64,000 nucleotides of DNA, from NCBI GenBank assembly GCA_964609965.1, contig CAZSTS010000008.1:1-64000 (forward strand), in the 5' to 3' direction. A program made the translations under genes and the position numbers. Position 1 is the stretch's first letter, and every line of letters begins with the position of its first letter. Shown piece by piece: positions 15,464 through 24,643 of the stretch. A model generated the notes under the pieces. The model saw nothing but the letters and a program-made list of their open reading frames with translations. It was not told the origin of the DNA and made no database searches. Source of the stretch: JAHJDR01 sp964609965 (lineage in GTDB: Bacteria > UBA10199 > JADGCS01).

Positions 15464-17083
15464 CTACATCTCCATCTTCACGACAATAGGGATACGCCTC
15501 CCAATCCCAAAGGCTTTGGAACTGATTTTTAACCCTAAAGCAGCCTGAGAGCGCTTGTATTCATTCCTTGTGATGGCCCGTAGAGTGGAAGCGCTGAGTT
15601 CAGGATCAGTTGCCATATCAGCTCCATACTCATTAACAAGGTTTTCGATTTGTGGATCAAGCACATCATAAGGGGGAAGGGTGTCGCTATCTTTTTGGTT
15701 GGGTTTGAGTTCTGCTGATGGAGGTTTGTTGAGAATGTTTTTAGGAATCACAGTTTCATTTCTATTAATAAAATCACAGAGCTCATAAACTTGTGTTTTT
15801 GTGACATCCGAAAGCACAGATAAAGCTCCGCACATATCACCGTACAGCGTTCCATAACCCATTGCCATCTCTGATTTATTTGTTGTGTTAAGCAAAAGAC
15901 TGTTTGTGTTATTTGAAAAGGCCATGAGAAGGTTGCCGCGAATACGTGCTTGAATATTTTGTTCGGTGATGTCGTTAATGTCTTTTGAAAATATTTTTTT
16001 AAAAGTTTTATCAAATTGCCGATGAAGGGATTCGATATTGACATCGCGTATTTTAATGCCGGTATTTTTAGCCAGAGCTTTAGAATCTGAAACACTTTCT
16101 TTGCTTGAATATCGTGAAGGCATCATGACGCCCGTGACGTTTTTTGGCCCAAGAGCTTTGGCTGCTAAATAGGCAACCAGAGCCGAATCAACACCTCCAG
16201 AAAGTCCTAAAACAACATGGTTAAACCCAGATTTATGCACATAGTCTCTAATGCCTGTGATAAGCGCTTTTTCTAGCATGTTGTATTTTTCATCAGCTGA
16301 CTTTTTTTGAGAAGGGAGTTTTTTGCGCTTAGATGTATCAAACACAAATAGCTTTTCAATAAAAGGAGGTGTTTCAAAAATCGGCTCACCAGCTTTGTTG
16401 TAGACAAGGGCTGTGCCATCAAAGATAAGGTCATCGTTGGCCCCAGTTTGATTCACATAAATAACAGGGCAATTGACTTCTTTGCAGACATTTTTCAGCA
16501 ATTTGTGACGACGATGAGACTTTTCGGTCTCATAGGGAGAGGCAGAGATATTGATAAGATAATCTAAGTTCTTTTTACGGTAGGCTATGAGAGGGTCTCT
16601 TATATATTTAATCTTAATATTCTCATCATGAGACCAGATGTCTTCACAAATGCTTATGCCAAACTTTTTACCGCCAATTTTTAAGACAAGAGGTTCAGTT
16701 CCGGGAGTGAAATAACGCCAATCATCAAAGACATCGTAGTTTGGCAAAAGCTGCTTGTTGTAAGTGTATTTTTGTCCGTTATAAAAAACGAGAGCTTGAT
16801 TATAAAAAGGTCTTCCAATTCCCTTGTTTTTATTTATGCCACCCACAATGATGGCGATTTTTTTGGATCGTCTTTTAAGTTTGATCAAAGATTTATTCTG
16901 GTTTTCTAGCAAAAAAGGGTAAAAAAGATAATCTTTAGGAGGGTATCCAATGAGAGACATTTCGGGAAAAATGATAAGACTGCATTGTTTCTCAATGGCT
17001 TTGTCGATAAATGAGAGGATTTTTTCTGTATTTTCGTGAATAGCGCCAACAGTGGGATTTAATGGAATAAGAGCGATTTTCAT
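15464..17083 (-). CDS. nadE: NAD+ synthetase, glutamine-hydrolysing
   Basis: About 539 aa from the ATG at 17083; the longer frame to 17185 adds a basic tail not seen in the family. It makes NAD+ from deamido-NAD+, ATP and glutamine. The N-terminal nitrilase-type glutaminase domain has the triad Glu (FPEMSLIGYP), Lys (KQLLPNYDVFDD) and Cys (ISICEDIWSH). The C-terminal synthetase domain has the P-loop GLSGGVDSALVAYLAA and later LLNTTNKSEMAMGYGTLYGD, and ends with DVLDPQIENLV and RRIPIVVKM. The gene is convergent with the T3SS-like cassette and divergent from the HAD gene. Confidence 0.95.
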   Translation of the reverse strand: MKIALIPLNPTVGAIHENTEKILSFIDKAIEKQCSLIIFPEMSLIGYPPKDYLFYPFLLENQNKSLIKLKRRSKKIAIIVGGINKNKGIGRPFYNQALVFYNGQKYTYNKQLLPNYDVFDDWRYFTPGTEPLVLKIGGKKFGISICEDIWSHDENIKIKYIRDPLIAYRKKNLDYLINISASPYETEKSHRRHKLLKNVCKEVNCPVIYVNQTGANDDLIFDGTALVYNKAGEPIFETPPFIEKLFVFDTSKRKKLPSQKKSADEKYNMLEKALITGIRDYVHKSGFNHVVLGLSGGVDSALVAYLAAKALGPKNVTGVMMPSRYSSKESVSDSKALAKNTGIKIRDVNIESLHRQFDKTFKKIFSKDINDITEQNIQARIRGNLLMAFSNNTNSLLLNTTNKSEMAMGYGTLYGDMCGALSVLSDVTKTQVYELCDFINRNETVIPKNILNKPPSAELKPNQKDSDTLPPYDVLDPQIENLVNEYGADMATDPELSASTLRAITRNEYKRSQAALGLKISSKAFGIGRRIPIVVKMEM

Positions 17084-17179
17084 GTCGTGTTTACACATAC
17101 TAGTGCTTCGATTAACCTTCAAGCTTGATTTCGCAATAAAGATTGGCTTTAAGGCTGCTTTTGCTAAACGGAGTCTTTT

Positions 17180-17827
17180 TTGCACAACAAAGAAATTAAA
17201 ATCATTGTTTTTGATCTTGATGGCACACTTGTAGATTCAATGAGTGATTTTACAGCTGTAGCTGGTGAGGTTATTCACAAATATTTTCAGGTGTCTTTAG
17301 CTGAAGCTACACAGATGTATAGAGAGACCTCAGGCATGCCTTTTGAGTTTCAGATCAAAAAGCTTTTTCCCTCGCATGAAAATGCGGCTTTAGCTGTTCA
17401 AGATTTTGAGACACTTAAACTAAAAAATTACAGCCAGGCGCCTTTTTTTAATGATGTTCTGCAAGTCTTGCCTGCATTGTCTCAGGCAGGATATAAGCTC
17501 TGTGTTTCATCTAATAATCACGAAAAAAATGTTCTAAATAAGATAGAGCCACTGCGCCAGGTCTTTGATTTGGTTTTGGGTTACAAAGAAGGTTTTTTCA
17601 AAGGACGCGACCATTTTGAGTTCATCAAAAATGAACTTTCATTAAGTGCTGATAATATAGTCTTTGTGGGTGATTCGCTGAATGATGCTAGAACGGCTTC
17701 CAAGAATCATATTCAATTTATTGCGCGATTGGGAACATTTTCGAATAATGATTTTGATGCTCTAGGGTTTCCGGTTCGTAAGGTTGAGAACTTCTACGAA
17801 TTAGAACAAGTTTTGAGGAAATGCTAA
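17180..17827 (+). CDS. HAD-family phosphatase
   Basis: 215 aa. Motif I is IIVFDLDGTLVDS at about 8-20 (nucleophile and acid Asp). Motif II is the Ser in CVSSNNHEKN. The Lys in GYKEGFFKGRDH and motif IV VGDSLNDARTA follow. A helical cap lies between motifs I and II, as in phosphoglycolate phosphatase-type (subfamily IA) enzymes. The start is TTG with CGGAG about eight bases upstream. It precedes a nucleotidyltransferase and a flippase-like gene on the same strand; dephosphorylating a sugar or polyol phosphate for that pathway is a reasonable inference. The substrate is not determinable. Confidence 0.85.
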   Translation: MHNKEIKIIVFDLDGTLVDSMSDFTAVAGEVIHKYFQVSLAEATQMYRETSGMPFEFQIKKLFPSHENAALAVQDFETLKLKNYSQAPFFNDVLQVLPALSQAGYKLCVSSNNHEKNVLNKIEPLRQVFDLVLGYKEGFFKGRDHFEFIKNELSLSADNIVFVGDSLNDARTASKNHIQFIARLGTFSNNDFDALGFPVRKVENFYELEQVLRKC

Positions 17828-17834
17828 CGGATTT

Positions 17835-17882
17835 CGGTTACGGTTACGAAGCCCGTATCGTTTATCGGTTAGGGTTACGTGG
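17835..17882. repeat. GTAACC-family repeat, copy 2 (half element)
   Basis: Carries the left arm only: cccgtatcgtttatcgg then ttagggttacgt, as at 5276 and 48168. It separates the HAD and nucleotidyltransferase genes. Confidence 0.7.
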
Positions 17883-17905
17883 TGTAATAAAATAAAAGGA
17901 GATCG

Positions 17906-18628
17906 ATGTCGCAATTAGTCATACTAGCAGCAGGGAAGGGAACACGTTTAGGCACAAATGCCAATGGAGGGCCAAAGTGTTTGATGCTCATTGATGAGAA
18001 ACATCCTTATCTTTGGTTTCAATTAAATAAATTATCTTCATTTACATTTTCTCAAAAAACAGTTGTAGGTGGTTATCAAATAGAGAAACTGAAGGCTTTT
18101 CTGAATGAGTCTGAATTCAATGATGTTGAAATATTGAACAACAAAGATTTTCACCTCGGAAACATTTATTCTTTGCTCACTGCAAAGCAAAGCATATCAG
18201 ATGGATTTACTCTTTTTAATGCAGACCATTATTATTCGTTAGAAAACTACAAGAAAATATTTTCTTCCCCTTTATCCAATATCACTGCTTATTGTGATGT
18301 GGATCGTGAGCTTGGGGGCGATGATATGAAGGTAAAGTCAAATAATGGTACTTTAGTTTCAATGAGCAAAGAGCTTGCAGGTTATGACTGTGGTTACGTT
18401 GGGGTTACTTCAGTTCCAAAAGATAAATTGCCTGTATATTGGAAGGCCTGTGATGCGGTGATTCAGAAGCTTGGTGATCAGGCAAATGTTGAGAGTGTTT
18501 TGAATGAACTCGTTTTAGCAGGTGGGCAAATTAATATAGCTGACATCTCGGGTTCATGGTGGACAGAGATTGATACGGTTGAGGATTTGGCTATGGCCAA
18601 GAAGGTTATTAGAGAAAAAGATATTTAG
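17906..18628 (+). CDS. Sugar/polyol-phosphate nucleotidyltransferase-like protein
   Basis: 240 aa with a nucleotidyltransferase fold. The N-terminal binding loop is VILAAGKGTRLGTNANGGPK at about 4-23, with the activating Lys after G-G-P. The metal-site region is LFNADHYYS at about 108-116 (Asp at the usual D-x-D/N-x-D place), and the C-terminal strand is SGSWWTEIDTVEDLAMAKK. It resembles inositol-1-phosphate or choline-phosphate cytidylyltransferases more than long glucose-1-phosphate enzymes, but the substrate is not proven. AAAGGAG precedes the ATG. The neighbours (a HAD phosphatase upstream, a UPF0104-like membrane protein downstream) suggest synthesis and transfer of a phosphorylated head group or glycan. 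Confidence 0.75.
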   Translation: MSQLVILAAGKGTRLGTNANGGPKCLMLIDEKHPYLWFQLNKLSSFTFSQKTVVGGYQIEKLKAFLNESEFNDVEILNNKDFHLGNIYSLLTAKQSISDGFTLFNADHYYSLENYKKIFSSPLSNITAYCDVDRELGGDDMKVKSNNGTLVSMSKELAGYDCGYVGVTSVPKDKLPVYWKACDAVIQKLGDQANVESVLNELVLAGGQINIADISGSWWTEIDTVEDLAMAKKVIREKDI

Positions 18629-18654
18629 GGCCATGGGGTCGAGGGGGAGCAGAT

Positions 18655-18711
18655 TCAGGTTACAGGTTACCGGATGCTAGATGCTGGATACTGGATACCA
18701 GATTTCAAATA
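18655..18711. repeat. Short-word repeat cluster (GGATGCTAGATGCTGGATAC type)
   Basis: Runs of ggttac, then ctagatgctggatactgg and ataccagat. The same words, in inverted arrangement, are found at 36001-36072. It runs up to the start of the next gene. Confidence 0.65.
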
Positions 18712-18726
18712 GTGCATGAGATTTGT

Positions 18727-19770
18727 ATGAAAAAAGAGAAGCACATATTACGCATAATTGGTTTTTTGATTGGGCTGGGGATTTTTGCCTATACAATTCA
18801 CAAAATCGGTGGGGTGCGTCTTGTTCTTAATAACTTAATTCAATTAAAATATGCTTTTCTATTTATTATAGCCAATTCCTTTGTATACGTGTTTTTCTAT
18901 ACAAGTGCGTGGCAATTGATGTTCAGAGGGCTTAAAAGCAAGATAGGGTATTTCTCTCTTTTACGAATAAGGATGTGTAGCGAAGGTGTAAATTTCATGA
19001 CTCCTTTTGGCTTTATGGCAGGGGACCCGGTTCGTTTGTTTTTTCTCAAAAAGTATTTTGGCCCTGAAGCAAGGCTTCGTTCTGTGGTTGTTGATCGTTG
19101 TCTTTACAGTATGGCAGCTCAATATTTTAATGTTCTTGGAATACTGCTCATTTTTACCCAGACTATCGATTTTCCTCTTTGGCTTCATTTCGTAATTTTG
19201 ACTGTCTATTTAACGATTTGTTTTGTGCTCACTACATTGGTATTTAGAATGGCTACGGGCAAAGGCTTTGGTGTTTTTGACAAGCTGTTTAAATTAATAA
19301 AAATTGAAAAGCGCTTTCCTCGTGTAAATGAAATCTTGTGTGAGCTTCGTGATAATCTCAATTATTATAAAAATCGGCGAAAACATTCTTTCTTTCTAGC
19401 TTTTTTCTATCATTTTATTGGGCGTATTTTGATGGCGGGTGAAATCATGATCGCTTTTTATGCCTTTACTGGACAGATTGATTTTCTTTTTTCTGTGATT
19501 GTGGCTTCTCTCACATCTTTTTTTGCTGTTTCATTTGCTTTTATTCCAGGTGCGATTGGTGTGTTAGAAACTATGTATGCACAGCTTTTTACATTATATG
19601 GTTATCCACCAGATATGGGTGTGACTATTCAAATAATACGAAGGATCAGAGTGCTGTTTTGGATTGGAATGGGCCTTCTGTTACTCGATTATGATGCAGT
19701 AGGAAATTATACAAAAAGAATAAGGAAATCAAAGTTCTTAGGGCGTAAAACAAAAGATTTGACAAAGTAA
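18727..19770 (+). CDS. Flippase-like membrane protein (UPF0104 / LPG-synthase TM family)
   Basis: About 347 aa from the ATG at 18727 (the GTG at 18712 lies at the end of a repeat element). Six to eight TM helices; conserved family features are the middle segment MTPFGFMAGDPVRLFFLKKY and the later FAVSFAFIPGAIGVLE, whose P-G-A-I-G motif is the hallmark of the lysylphosphatidylglycerol-synthase TM/UPF0104 group. Stand-alone members without the synthase domain are thought to move or help transfer lipid-linked groups. It follows a nucleotidyltransferase, which fits a glycolipid or phospholipid head-group pathway. Confidence 0.8.
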   Translation: MKKEKHILRIIGFLIGLGIFAYTIHKIGGVRLVLNNLIQLKYAFLFIIANSFVYVFFYTSAWQLMFRGLKSKIGYFSLLRIRMCSEGVNFMTPFGFMAGDPVRLFFLKKYFGPEARLRSVVVDRCLYSMAAQYFNVLGILLIFTQTIDFPLWLHFVILTVYLTICFVLTTLVFRMATGKGFGVFDKLFKLIKIEKRFPRVNEILCELRDNLNYYKNRRKHSFFLAFFYHFIGRILMAGEIMIAFYAFTGQIDFLFSVIVASLTSFFAVSFAFIPGAIGVLETMYAQLFTLYGYPPDMGVTIQIIRRIRVLFWIGMGLLLLDYDAVGNYTKRIRKSKFLGRKTKDLTK

Positions 19771-19822
19771 TTATTTACTATAATACGTCCGCCGATATTA
19801 GTATTAATTCATGGGAGTTTTT

Positions 19823-20170
19823 ATGGATATAGAGACCATGACAGATGAAGAAATCCTCGAAGCTATCTTAGAAGCTTTTGAAGAAGATGCAAGGCTCAGT
19901 TTACATTACATTGATTTTGAAGTCGTAGATCATACTATTGCTATCAAAGGACGTGTGACGAGTGCAGAAGAGTTGCAGGTTATTGAAGAAATTATGTCAG
20001 AGACTTTATTATTAGAAGATTACAAAAATAAAGTATGGGTTGATGAGTCTCTTACATATGAAGATCCTGAGGATAAAACTCCTGACCTCAAGGGCCTGAC
20101 TTTTGATGATGATGAAATCGACGATCAAGAATACAAAGATGATGAGGAAGAAGAAGAAGAAATGTATTGA
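19823..20170 (+). CDS. BON-like acidic protein
   Basis: About 115 aa from the ATG at 19823; GGGAG stands five bases upstream, so the ATG at 19811 (which contains that GGAG) is not the start. Residues 20-75 (DARLSLHYIDFEVVDHTIAI, KGRVTSAEELQVIEEIM) follow the BON pattern: helix, strand, then G-x-V-x-S/T-x-E-E. The C-terminal 40 residues are almost all Asp/Glu and end in EEEEEMY. No signal peptide. BON domains bind phospholipid surfaces or other ligands; the role here is unknown. Confidence 0.6.
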   Translation: MDIETMTDEEILEAILEAFEEDARLSLHYIDFEVVDHTIAIKGRVTSAEELQVIEEIMSETLLLEDYKNKVWVDESLTYEDPEDKTPDLKGLTFDDDEIDDQEYKDDEEEEEEMY

Positions 20171-20315
20171 TTTTCAAATTCCAAATCCCAAGCACCAAAT
20201 AACAAATAAATTCCAAATCCCAATGTCAAAATCCCAAACGAATCAGCCAATAGTCGATCATTTGATAATTGGAATTTGAATATTATTTGTTGTTTGTAAT
20301 TTGAATCTTGGTATT
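20170..20315. repeat. AT-rich CCAAATCCCAA repeat with inverted arms, copy 1
   Basis: Left arm holds ccaaatcccaagcaccaaa and taacaaataaattcc; right arm holds the rough complement ggaatttgaatattatttg and ttgtttgtaatttgaatc. A second copy lies at 26077-26217. It sits between convergent genes. Confidence 0.75.
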
Positions 20316-20319
20316 TTCT

Positions 20320-20631
20320 CTATCTTGGCTTTTCTCCAAAAACATTAGTAGGTTTTTCCTTTTGGGGCTCCTTTTCCTTTGTCTTTCCTCTGAGTTGTTC
20401 TCGTAATTGCTCTAATTCTCTTTCAATTGGCCAGGCACTAAAGGCCAGGATTAATAGAAGAACAAGATTAGCAACAGGGACAAAGATGAGCAGGCCCAGG
20501 CAGCCACTGTTTCCTGTTTTGGCAGTGATGCGCCACCAGACAATAGCTGTGAGGATGAGGATGCCTAACATGATGATAACATAGATAATAATGGCTATTA
20601 CACCAATGCCTAGGGCTAAATTTTCTTCCAT
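20320..20631 (-). CDS. Small membrane protein with C-terminal charged tail
   Basis: 103 aa. Two TM helices at about 7-30 and 44-65, joined by a short loop (WWRITAKTGNSGCLG), then a charged C-terminal tail (about 70-103, EKEPQKEKPTNVFGEKPR). The pattern of W-x-I-x-x-K-x-G-x-x-G before F-V-P-V-A-N resembles DUF5684-type small membrane proteins, also seen in the protein at 47794. Function unknown. Monocistronic. Confidence 0.55.
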   Translation of the reverse strand: MEENLALGIGVIAIIIYVIIMLGILILTAIVWWRITAKTGNSGCLGLLIFVPVANLVLLLILAFSAWPIERELEQLREQLRGKTKEKEPQKEKPTNVFGEKPR

Positions 20632-20992
20632 AAGGTTCCTTTTTTCAGTTTTTCTTCTGTCTTAAAGCTTAAAGTTACAATCTTACCAGCAAAACTAAGG
20701 TAAGATGGTCAAAAAAGCCATTAATTTCTGATAAATGTCATAAAAATAATCATTTATACGTGCAGATAGGTGTTGCAGCACAAGGGCGTTTGAATTAATA
20801 GGAAAACCGCTTATGGGTTTGTTGAAAAATGCGCATCTACTGCGTTGGATAATAAATTTAATTCAATTACGTACTCTACGTACGTGCTTTCATTAAATTT
20901 ATCATCCGCCTTGTATTTGCACATTTTTGAACAAACCCTGGTGGTTCTATTTTTCAACAGTTCCCTTATAAATTAATTTTCGGAGGAAAGAC
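20632..20992. repeat. MITE-like 124-bp imperfect palindrome in intergenic region
   Basis: The 361-base gap upstream of the oxidoreductase gene holds a long inverted repeat at 20815-20938. The left arm starts gggtttgttgaaaaatgcgc and the right arm ends gcacatttttgaacaaaccc; the arms match at most positions for about 45 bases. The centre has acgtactctacgtacgt. No open frame is present. The remainder holds the promoter region and the ribosome binding site CGGAGG before the ATG at 20993. Confidence 0.75.
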
Positions 20993-23900
20993 ATGACACG
21001 CAAGATGGTAACTATCGATGGTAATGACGCGGCTGCTTATGTAGCCCATAAAGTAAACGAAGTCTGTGCTATTTACCCAATTACTCCCTCATCAGGCATG
21101 GGAGAATTGGCAGACGAATTTTCGACAAAAGGATTAAAAAATATATGGGATGTAGTCCCTACAGTTGTCGAAATGCAAAGTGAAGCAGGCGCTGCTGGTA
21201 CAGTTCATGGTGCCCTGCAATCCGGAGCCCTCACAACAACTTTTACCGCGTCTCAAGGTCTTTTACTCATGATCCCCAATATGTATAAAATTGCTGGGGA
21301 ACTCACATCGACTGTCTTTCATGTTTCTGCCAGAACTTTAGCCGCTCATGCGTTGTCCATTTTTGGTGACCACAGTGATGTGATGTCTGTTCGCCAAACA
21401 GGTTGGGGCCTTTGGGCAGCCAATTCTGTGCAAGAAGTCATGGACTTTGCTCTTATCACACAAGCAGCCACACTAGAATCTCGCGTACCAATTGTTCATT
21501 TCTTTGATGGTTTTAGAACTTCTCACGAGGTGCAAAAGGTTGAGCAACTTTCTGATGATGACATAAAGACCATGATCGACGATAACTTAGTTCTCGCTCA
21601 TCGAGATCGTGCTTTATCACCAGACAAACCTATCATTCGAGGTACAGCCCAAAATCCAGATGTGTTTTTCCAAGCCAGAGAATCATGTAATTCCTATTAT
21701 GATAAAGCTCCTCAAATTTTTCAAAAAATCATGGACAAGTTTGCCAAGCTTACTGGTCGCCAATACAACCTTTTTGATTATGAAGGCCCCAAAGATGCAG
21801 ATCGTGTTGTTGTGATTATGGGTTCGGGAGCTGACACTGTTCACGAGACTGTTGATTATCTCAATCACCATGATGAAAAAGTAGGGCAGATTAAGGTGAG
21901 AGTTTATCGTCCTTTCTCAGCCAAAGACTTTGTTAAAGCTATTCCTGCTTCTGTTAAAACAATAACAACTTTAGACCGTACTAAAGAACCAGGAGCCTTG
22001 GGTGAGCCTCTCTACACTGATGTTGTGACAGCTCTTGCAGAAGAGAATCGTGACATAAAAGTTTTGGGCGGTCGTTATGGTTTGTCTTCTAAAGAATTTA
22101 CACCTGCCATGGTAAAAGCTGTTTATGACAACATGAAAGCGGCTGAGCCTAAAAATCACTTTACTGTAGGTATCAATGATGACGTGACTCATCTCAGTCT
22201 TAACTATGACAAGCACTTTAGAATTGAACACAATAAAGTCATTCGCTGCATGTTTTGGGGGTTAGGTGCTGATGGGACTGTAGGTGCTAATAAAAACTCT
22301 ATTAAGATTATTGGTGAGGGTACCGATAATTATGTTCAAGGGTATTTTGTTTATGACTCTAAAAAAGCTGGTGCCGTCACGGTTTCGCATTTGCGTTTTG
22401 GACCTGAGCCTATTCAATCTATTTACTTAGTAAATTCTGCGAATTTTGTGGCTTGTCACCAACCTGTGTTTTTGGAGCGTTATGACATGCTTGAAGCCGC
22501 TACTGATAATGCTACATTTTTGCTAAACAGTCATTTTTCTCAAGATGAAGTCTGGGACCATCTACAAAAAAAGCACCAAGAACATATCATAAAAAAGAAT
22601 ATTAAATTCTATGTGATTGATGCCTATAAGGTAGCCAAAGAATCTGGCATGGGAGCGCGTATCAACACTATCATGCAGACCTGTTTTTTTGCGATTTCTG
22701 GCGTTTTAGAACGAGAAGAAGCTATTGTAAAAATTAAAGATGCTATTCAAAAGACGTATGGCAGGAAGGGCGAAGAAATCGTTAAGATGAACTTTGATGC
22801 TGTAGATCATTCTTTAGCCAATCTTCATCAAGTAAAAGTTCCAGATAAGGTCACAAGTAAACTCACAATGCCTCCTCCAGTGACTGATGATGCGCCTGCG
22901 TATGTGAAGGATGTTTTAGGAAAGATTCTTTCTTATAAGGGTGAAGAGCTTCCAGTTAGTGCTTTTCCACCTGATGGTACGTTTCCAACGGCAACGAGTA
23001 AATACGAAAAACGAAACCTGGCTTTAGAAATACCAGCTTGGGAAACCGATCTCTGTATTCAATGTGCTAAATGTTCTGCTGTTTGTCCTCACGCAGCTAT
23101 TCGAGTGAAGCTTTATGACAAAAAAGGTTTAGAAAAGGCACCGAGTACATTCAAACATGTTCCTGCCAAGGGTGGTAAGGATCTCAAAGAAATGTGTTTC
23201 ACAGTTCAAACAGCTCCAGAAGATTGTACAGGCTGTGGCATTTGTGTTGAGGTCTGTCCTGCAGTGGATAAACAGAATCCAAAACGAAAATCTATCAACA
23301 TGGTAGATCAAGAAGCTTTGCGTGAAACAGAAAGAGATAATTTTAGCTTCTTTATCAATATAAAAGATGCTCCACGAGGCACAGTGAAAGTCGATACCGT
23401 TAAAGGGTCGCAGTTGTTGGAGCCTCTTTTTGAGTTCTCTGGCGCTTGTTCTGGATGTGGCGAAACACCTTATATCGCACTCATGACACAGCTCTATGGA
23501 GATCGTGCTTTGATTGCCAATGCGACTGGTTGTTCTTCGATCTATGGTGGCAATCTTCCCACAACACCTTTTGCAATTAATCGCGAAGGAAGAGGGCCTA
23601 CCTGGTCTAATTCACTTTTTGAAGATTGTGCTGAGTTTGCATTAGGTTTTCGCCTCACTGCAGATAAAAACATGCAACAGGCCAAAGACTTGATCGTAAA
23701 ATTTAAAGATCAGATTGGTGCTGAGCTTGTGAACGACATTATCAACGCTCCACAAGTTGCTGATGCTGATATTGCAGAGCAGTGGAAACGAGTAGGGCTC
23801 TTAAGAGACAAACTCAAAGGTCTTAATGATTCACCAGAACTCAAGCATCTTAATAGTCTCACCAATTACCTTGTTAAAAAGAGTGTTTGGGCATTTGGTG

Positions 23901-24535
23901 GTGATGGTTGGGCCTATGATATTGGTTATGGTGGTCTCGATCACGTGCTTGCCTCTGGTTTTGATGTCAACGCCCTGGTTTTAGACACAGGTGTTTATTC
24001 AAATACTGGTGGCCAATGTTCAAAGGCGACGCCTATGGGTGCTGTGGCAAAATTTGCCAGTAGTGGCCGACGATCCATGCGTAAAGACTTAGGTCTCATG
24101 GCCATGAGTTATGGTAATGTGTATGTGGCTCAAGTGGCTTTAGGGGCTAACGATAACCAAACCGTGAGAGCTTTTGCCGAAGCAGGTGCTTACCCAGGAC
24201 CTTCTCTCATCATTGCTTACAGTCATTGTATTGCTCATGGTATTGATATGAGCAAAGGTCTCTCGCAACAAAAAGCTGCTGTAGAGAGTGGTTTTTGGCC
24301 TTTGTATCGATTTAATCCTGCGTTGAAGGAACAAGGTAAGAATCCCTTTAAGCTCGATTCAAAGCCACCTAAAATAGCTTACAAAGAGTGGGCTCTCACA
24401 GAAACCAGATTTAAAATGTTGGTTAAATCAAATCCAGAAGTTGCCGAAAAGCTTCTCAACGAAGCCACTGAAGAAAACATGTTCCGTTGGAATTTTTATG
24501 AAAAATTGGCAGAACTGTATGAGCCAAAATCGTAG
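20993..24535 (+). CDS. nifJ: Pyruvate:ferredoxin (flavodoxin) oxidoreductase
   Basis: 1180 aa, the full length of the one-polypeptide homodimeric enzyme. It converts pyruvate and CoA to acetyl-CoA and CO2 with reduced ferredoxin or flavodoxin. Domain I has YPITPSS near 28-34. The two-cluster ferredoxin domain has CIQCAKCSAVCP (about 687) and CTGCGICVEVCP (about 744). The TPP-binding domain has CSGCGETPY (about 820), GDGWAYDIGYGG (about 969) and VYSNTGGQCSKATP. CGGAGG precedes the ATG. It indicates anaerobic or facultative metabolism. It stands alone between a palindromic repeat upstream and short-word repeats downstream. Confidence 0.96.
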   Translation: MTRKMVTIDGNDAAAYVAHKVNEVCAIYPITPSSGMGELADEFSTKGLKNIWDVVPTVVEMQSEAGAAGTVHGALQSGALTTTFTASQGLLLMIPNMYKIAGELTSTVFHVSARTLAAHALSIFGDHSDVMSVRQTGWGLWAANSVQEVMDFALITQAATLESRVPIVHFFDGFRTSHEVQKVEQLSDDDIKTMIDDNLVLAHRDRALSPDKPIIRGTAQNPDVFFQARESCNSYYDKAPQIFQKIMDKFAKLTGRQYNLFDYEGPKDADRVVVIMGSGADTVHETVDYLNHHDEKVGQIKVRVYRPFSAKDFVKAIPASVKTITTLDRTKEPGALGEPLYTDVVTALAEENRDIKVLGGRYGLSSKEFTPAMVKAVYDNMKAAEPKNHFTVGINDDVTHLSLNYDKHFRIEHNKVIRCMFWGLGADGTVGANKNSIKIIGEGTDNYVQGYFVYDSKKAGAVTVSHLRFGPEPIQSIYLVNSANFVACHQPVFLERYDMLEAATDNATFLLNSHFSQDEVWDHLQKKHQEHIIKKNIKFYVIDAYKVAKESGMGARINTIMQTCFFAISGVLEREEAIVKIKDAIQKTYGRKGEEIVKMNFDAVDHSLANLHQVKVPDKVTSKLTMPPPVTDDAPAYVKDVLGKILSYKGEELPVSAFPPDGTFPTATSKYEKRNLALEIPAWETDLCIQCAKCSAVCPHAAIRVKLYDKKGLEKAPSTFKHVPAKGGKDLKEMCFTVQTAPEDCTGCGICVEVCPAVDKQNPKRKSINMVDQEALRETERDNFSFFINIKDAPRGTVKVDTVKGSQLLEPLFEFSGACSGCGETPYIALMTQLYGDRALIANATGCSSIYGGNLPTTPFAINREGRGPTWSNSLFEDCAEFALGFRLTADKNMQQAKDLIVKFKDQIGAELVNDIINAPQVADADIAEQWKRVGLLRDKLKGLNDSPELKHLNSLTNYLVKKSVWAFGGDGWAYDIGYGGLDHVLASGFDVNALVLDTGVYSNTGGQCSKATPMGAVAKFASSGRRSMRKDLGLMAMSYGNVYVAQVALGANDNQTVRAFAEAGAYPGPSLIIAYSHCIAHGIDMSKGLSQQKAAVESGFWPLYRFNPALKEQGKNPFKLDSKPPKIAYKEWALTETRFKMLVKSNPEVAEKLLNEATEENMFRWNFYEKLAELYEPKS

Positions 24536-24605
24536 ATCGTGGATAGTGGGTCGTGGATTGTAATAAAACTATCGATTATCGTCTATCGTCTATCGTCTAT
24601 CGTGC
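24533..24605. repeat. Short-word repeat cluster (CGTGGATAGTGGGTCGTGG type)
   Basis: Starts in the stop codon of the oxidoreductase gene: gatcgtggatagtgggtcgtgg, then attatcgtctatcgtctatc. The same cgtggatagtgggtcgtgg word is found inside mtaB at 33870-33910. Confidence 0.7.
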
Positions 24606-24643
24606 CTTGACCCTGTCTATCCTGCTGAGTTATCAGCCTTGCA

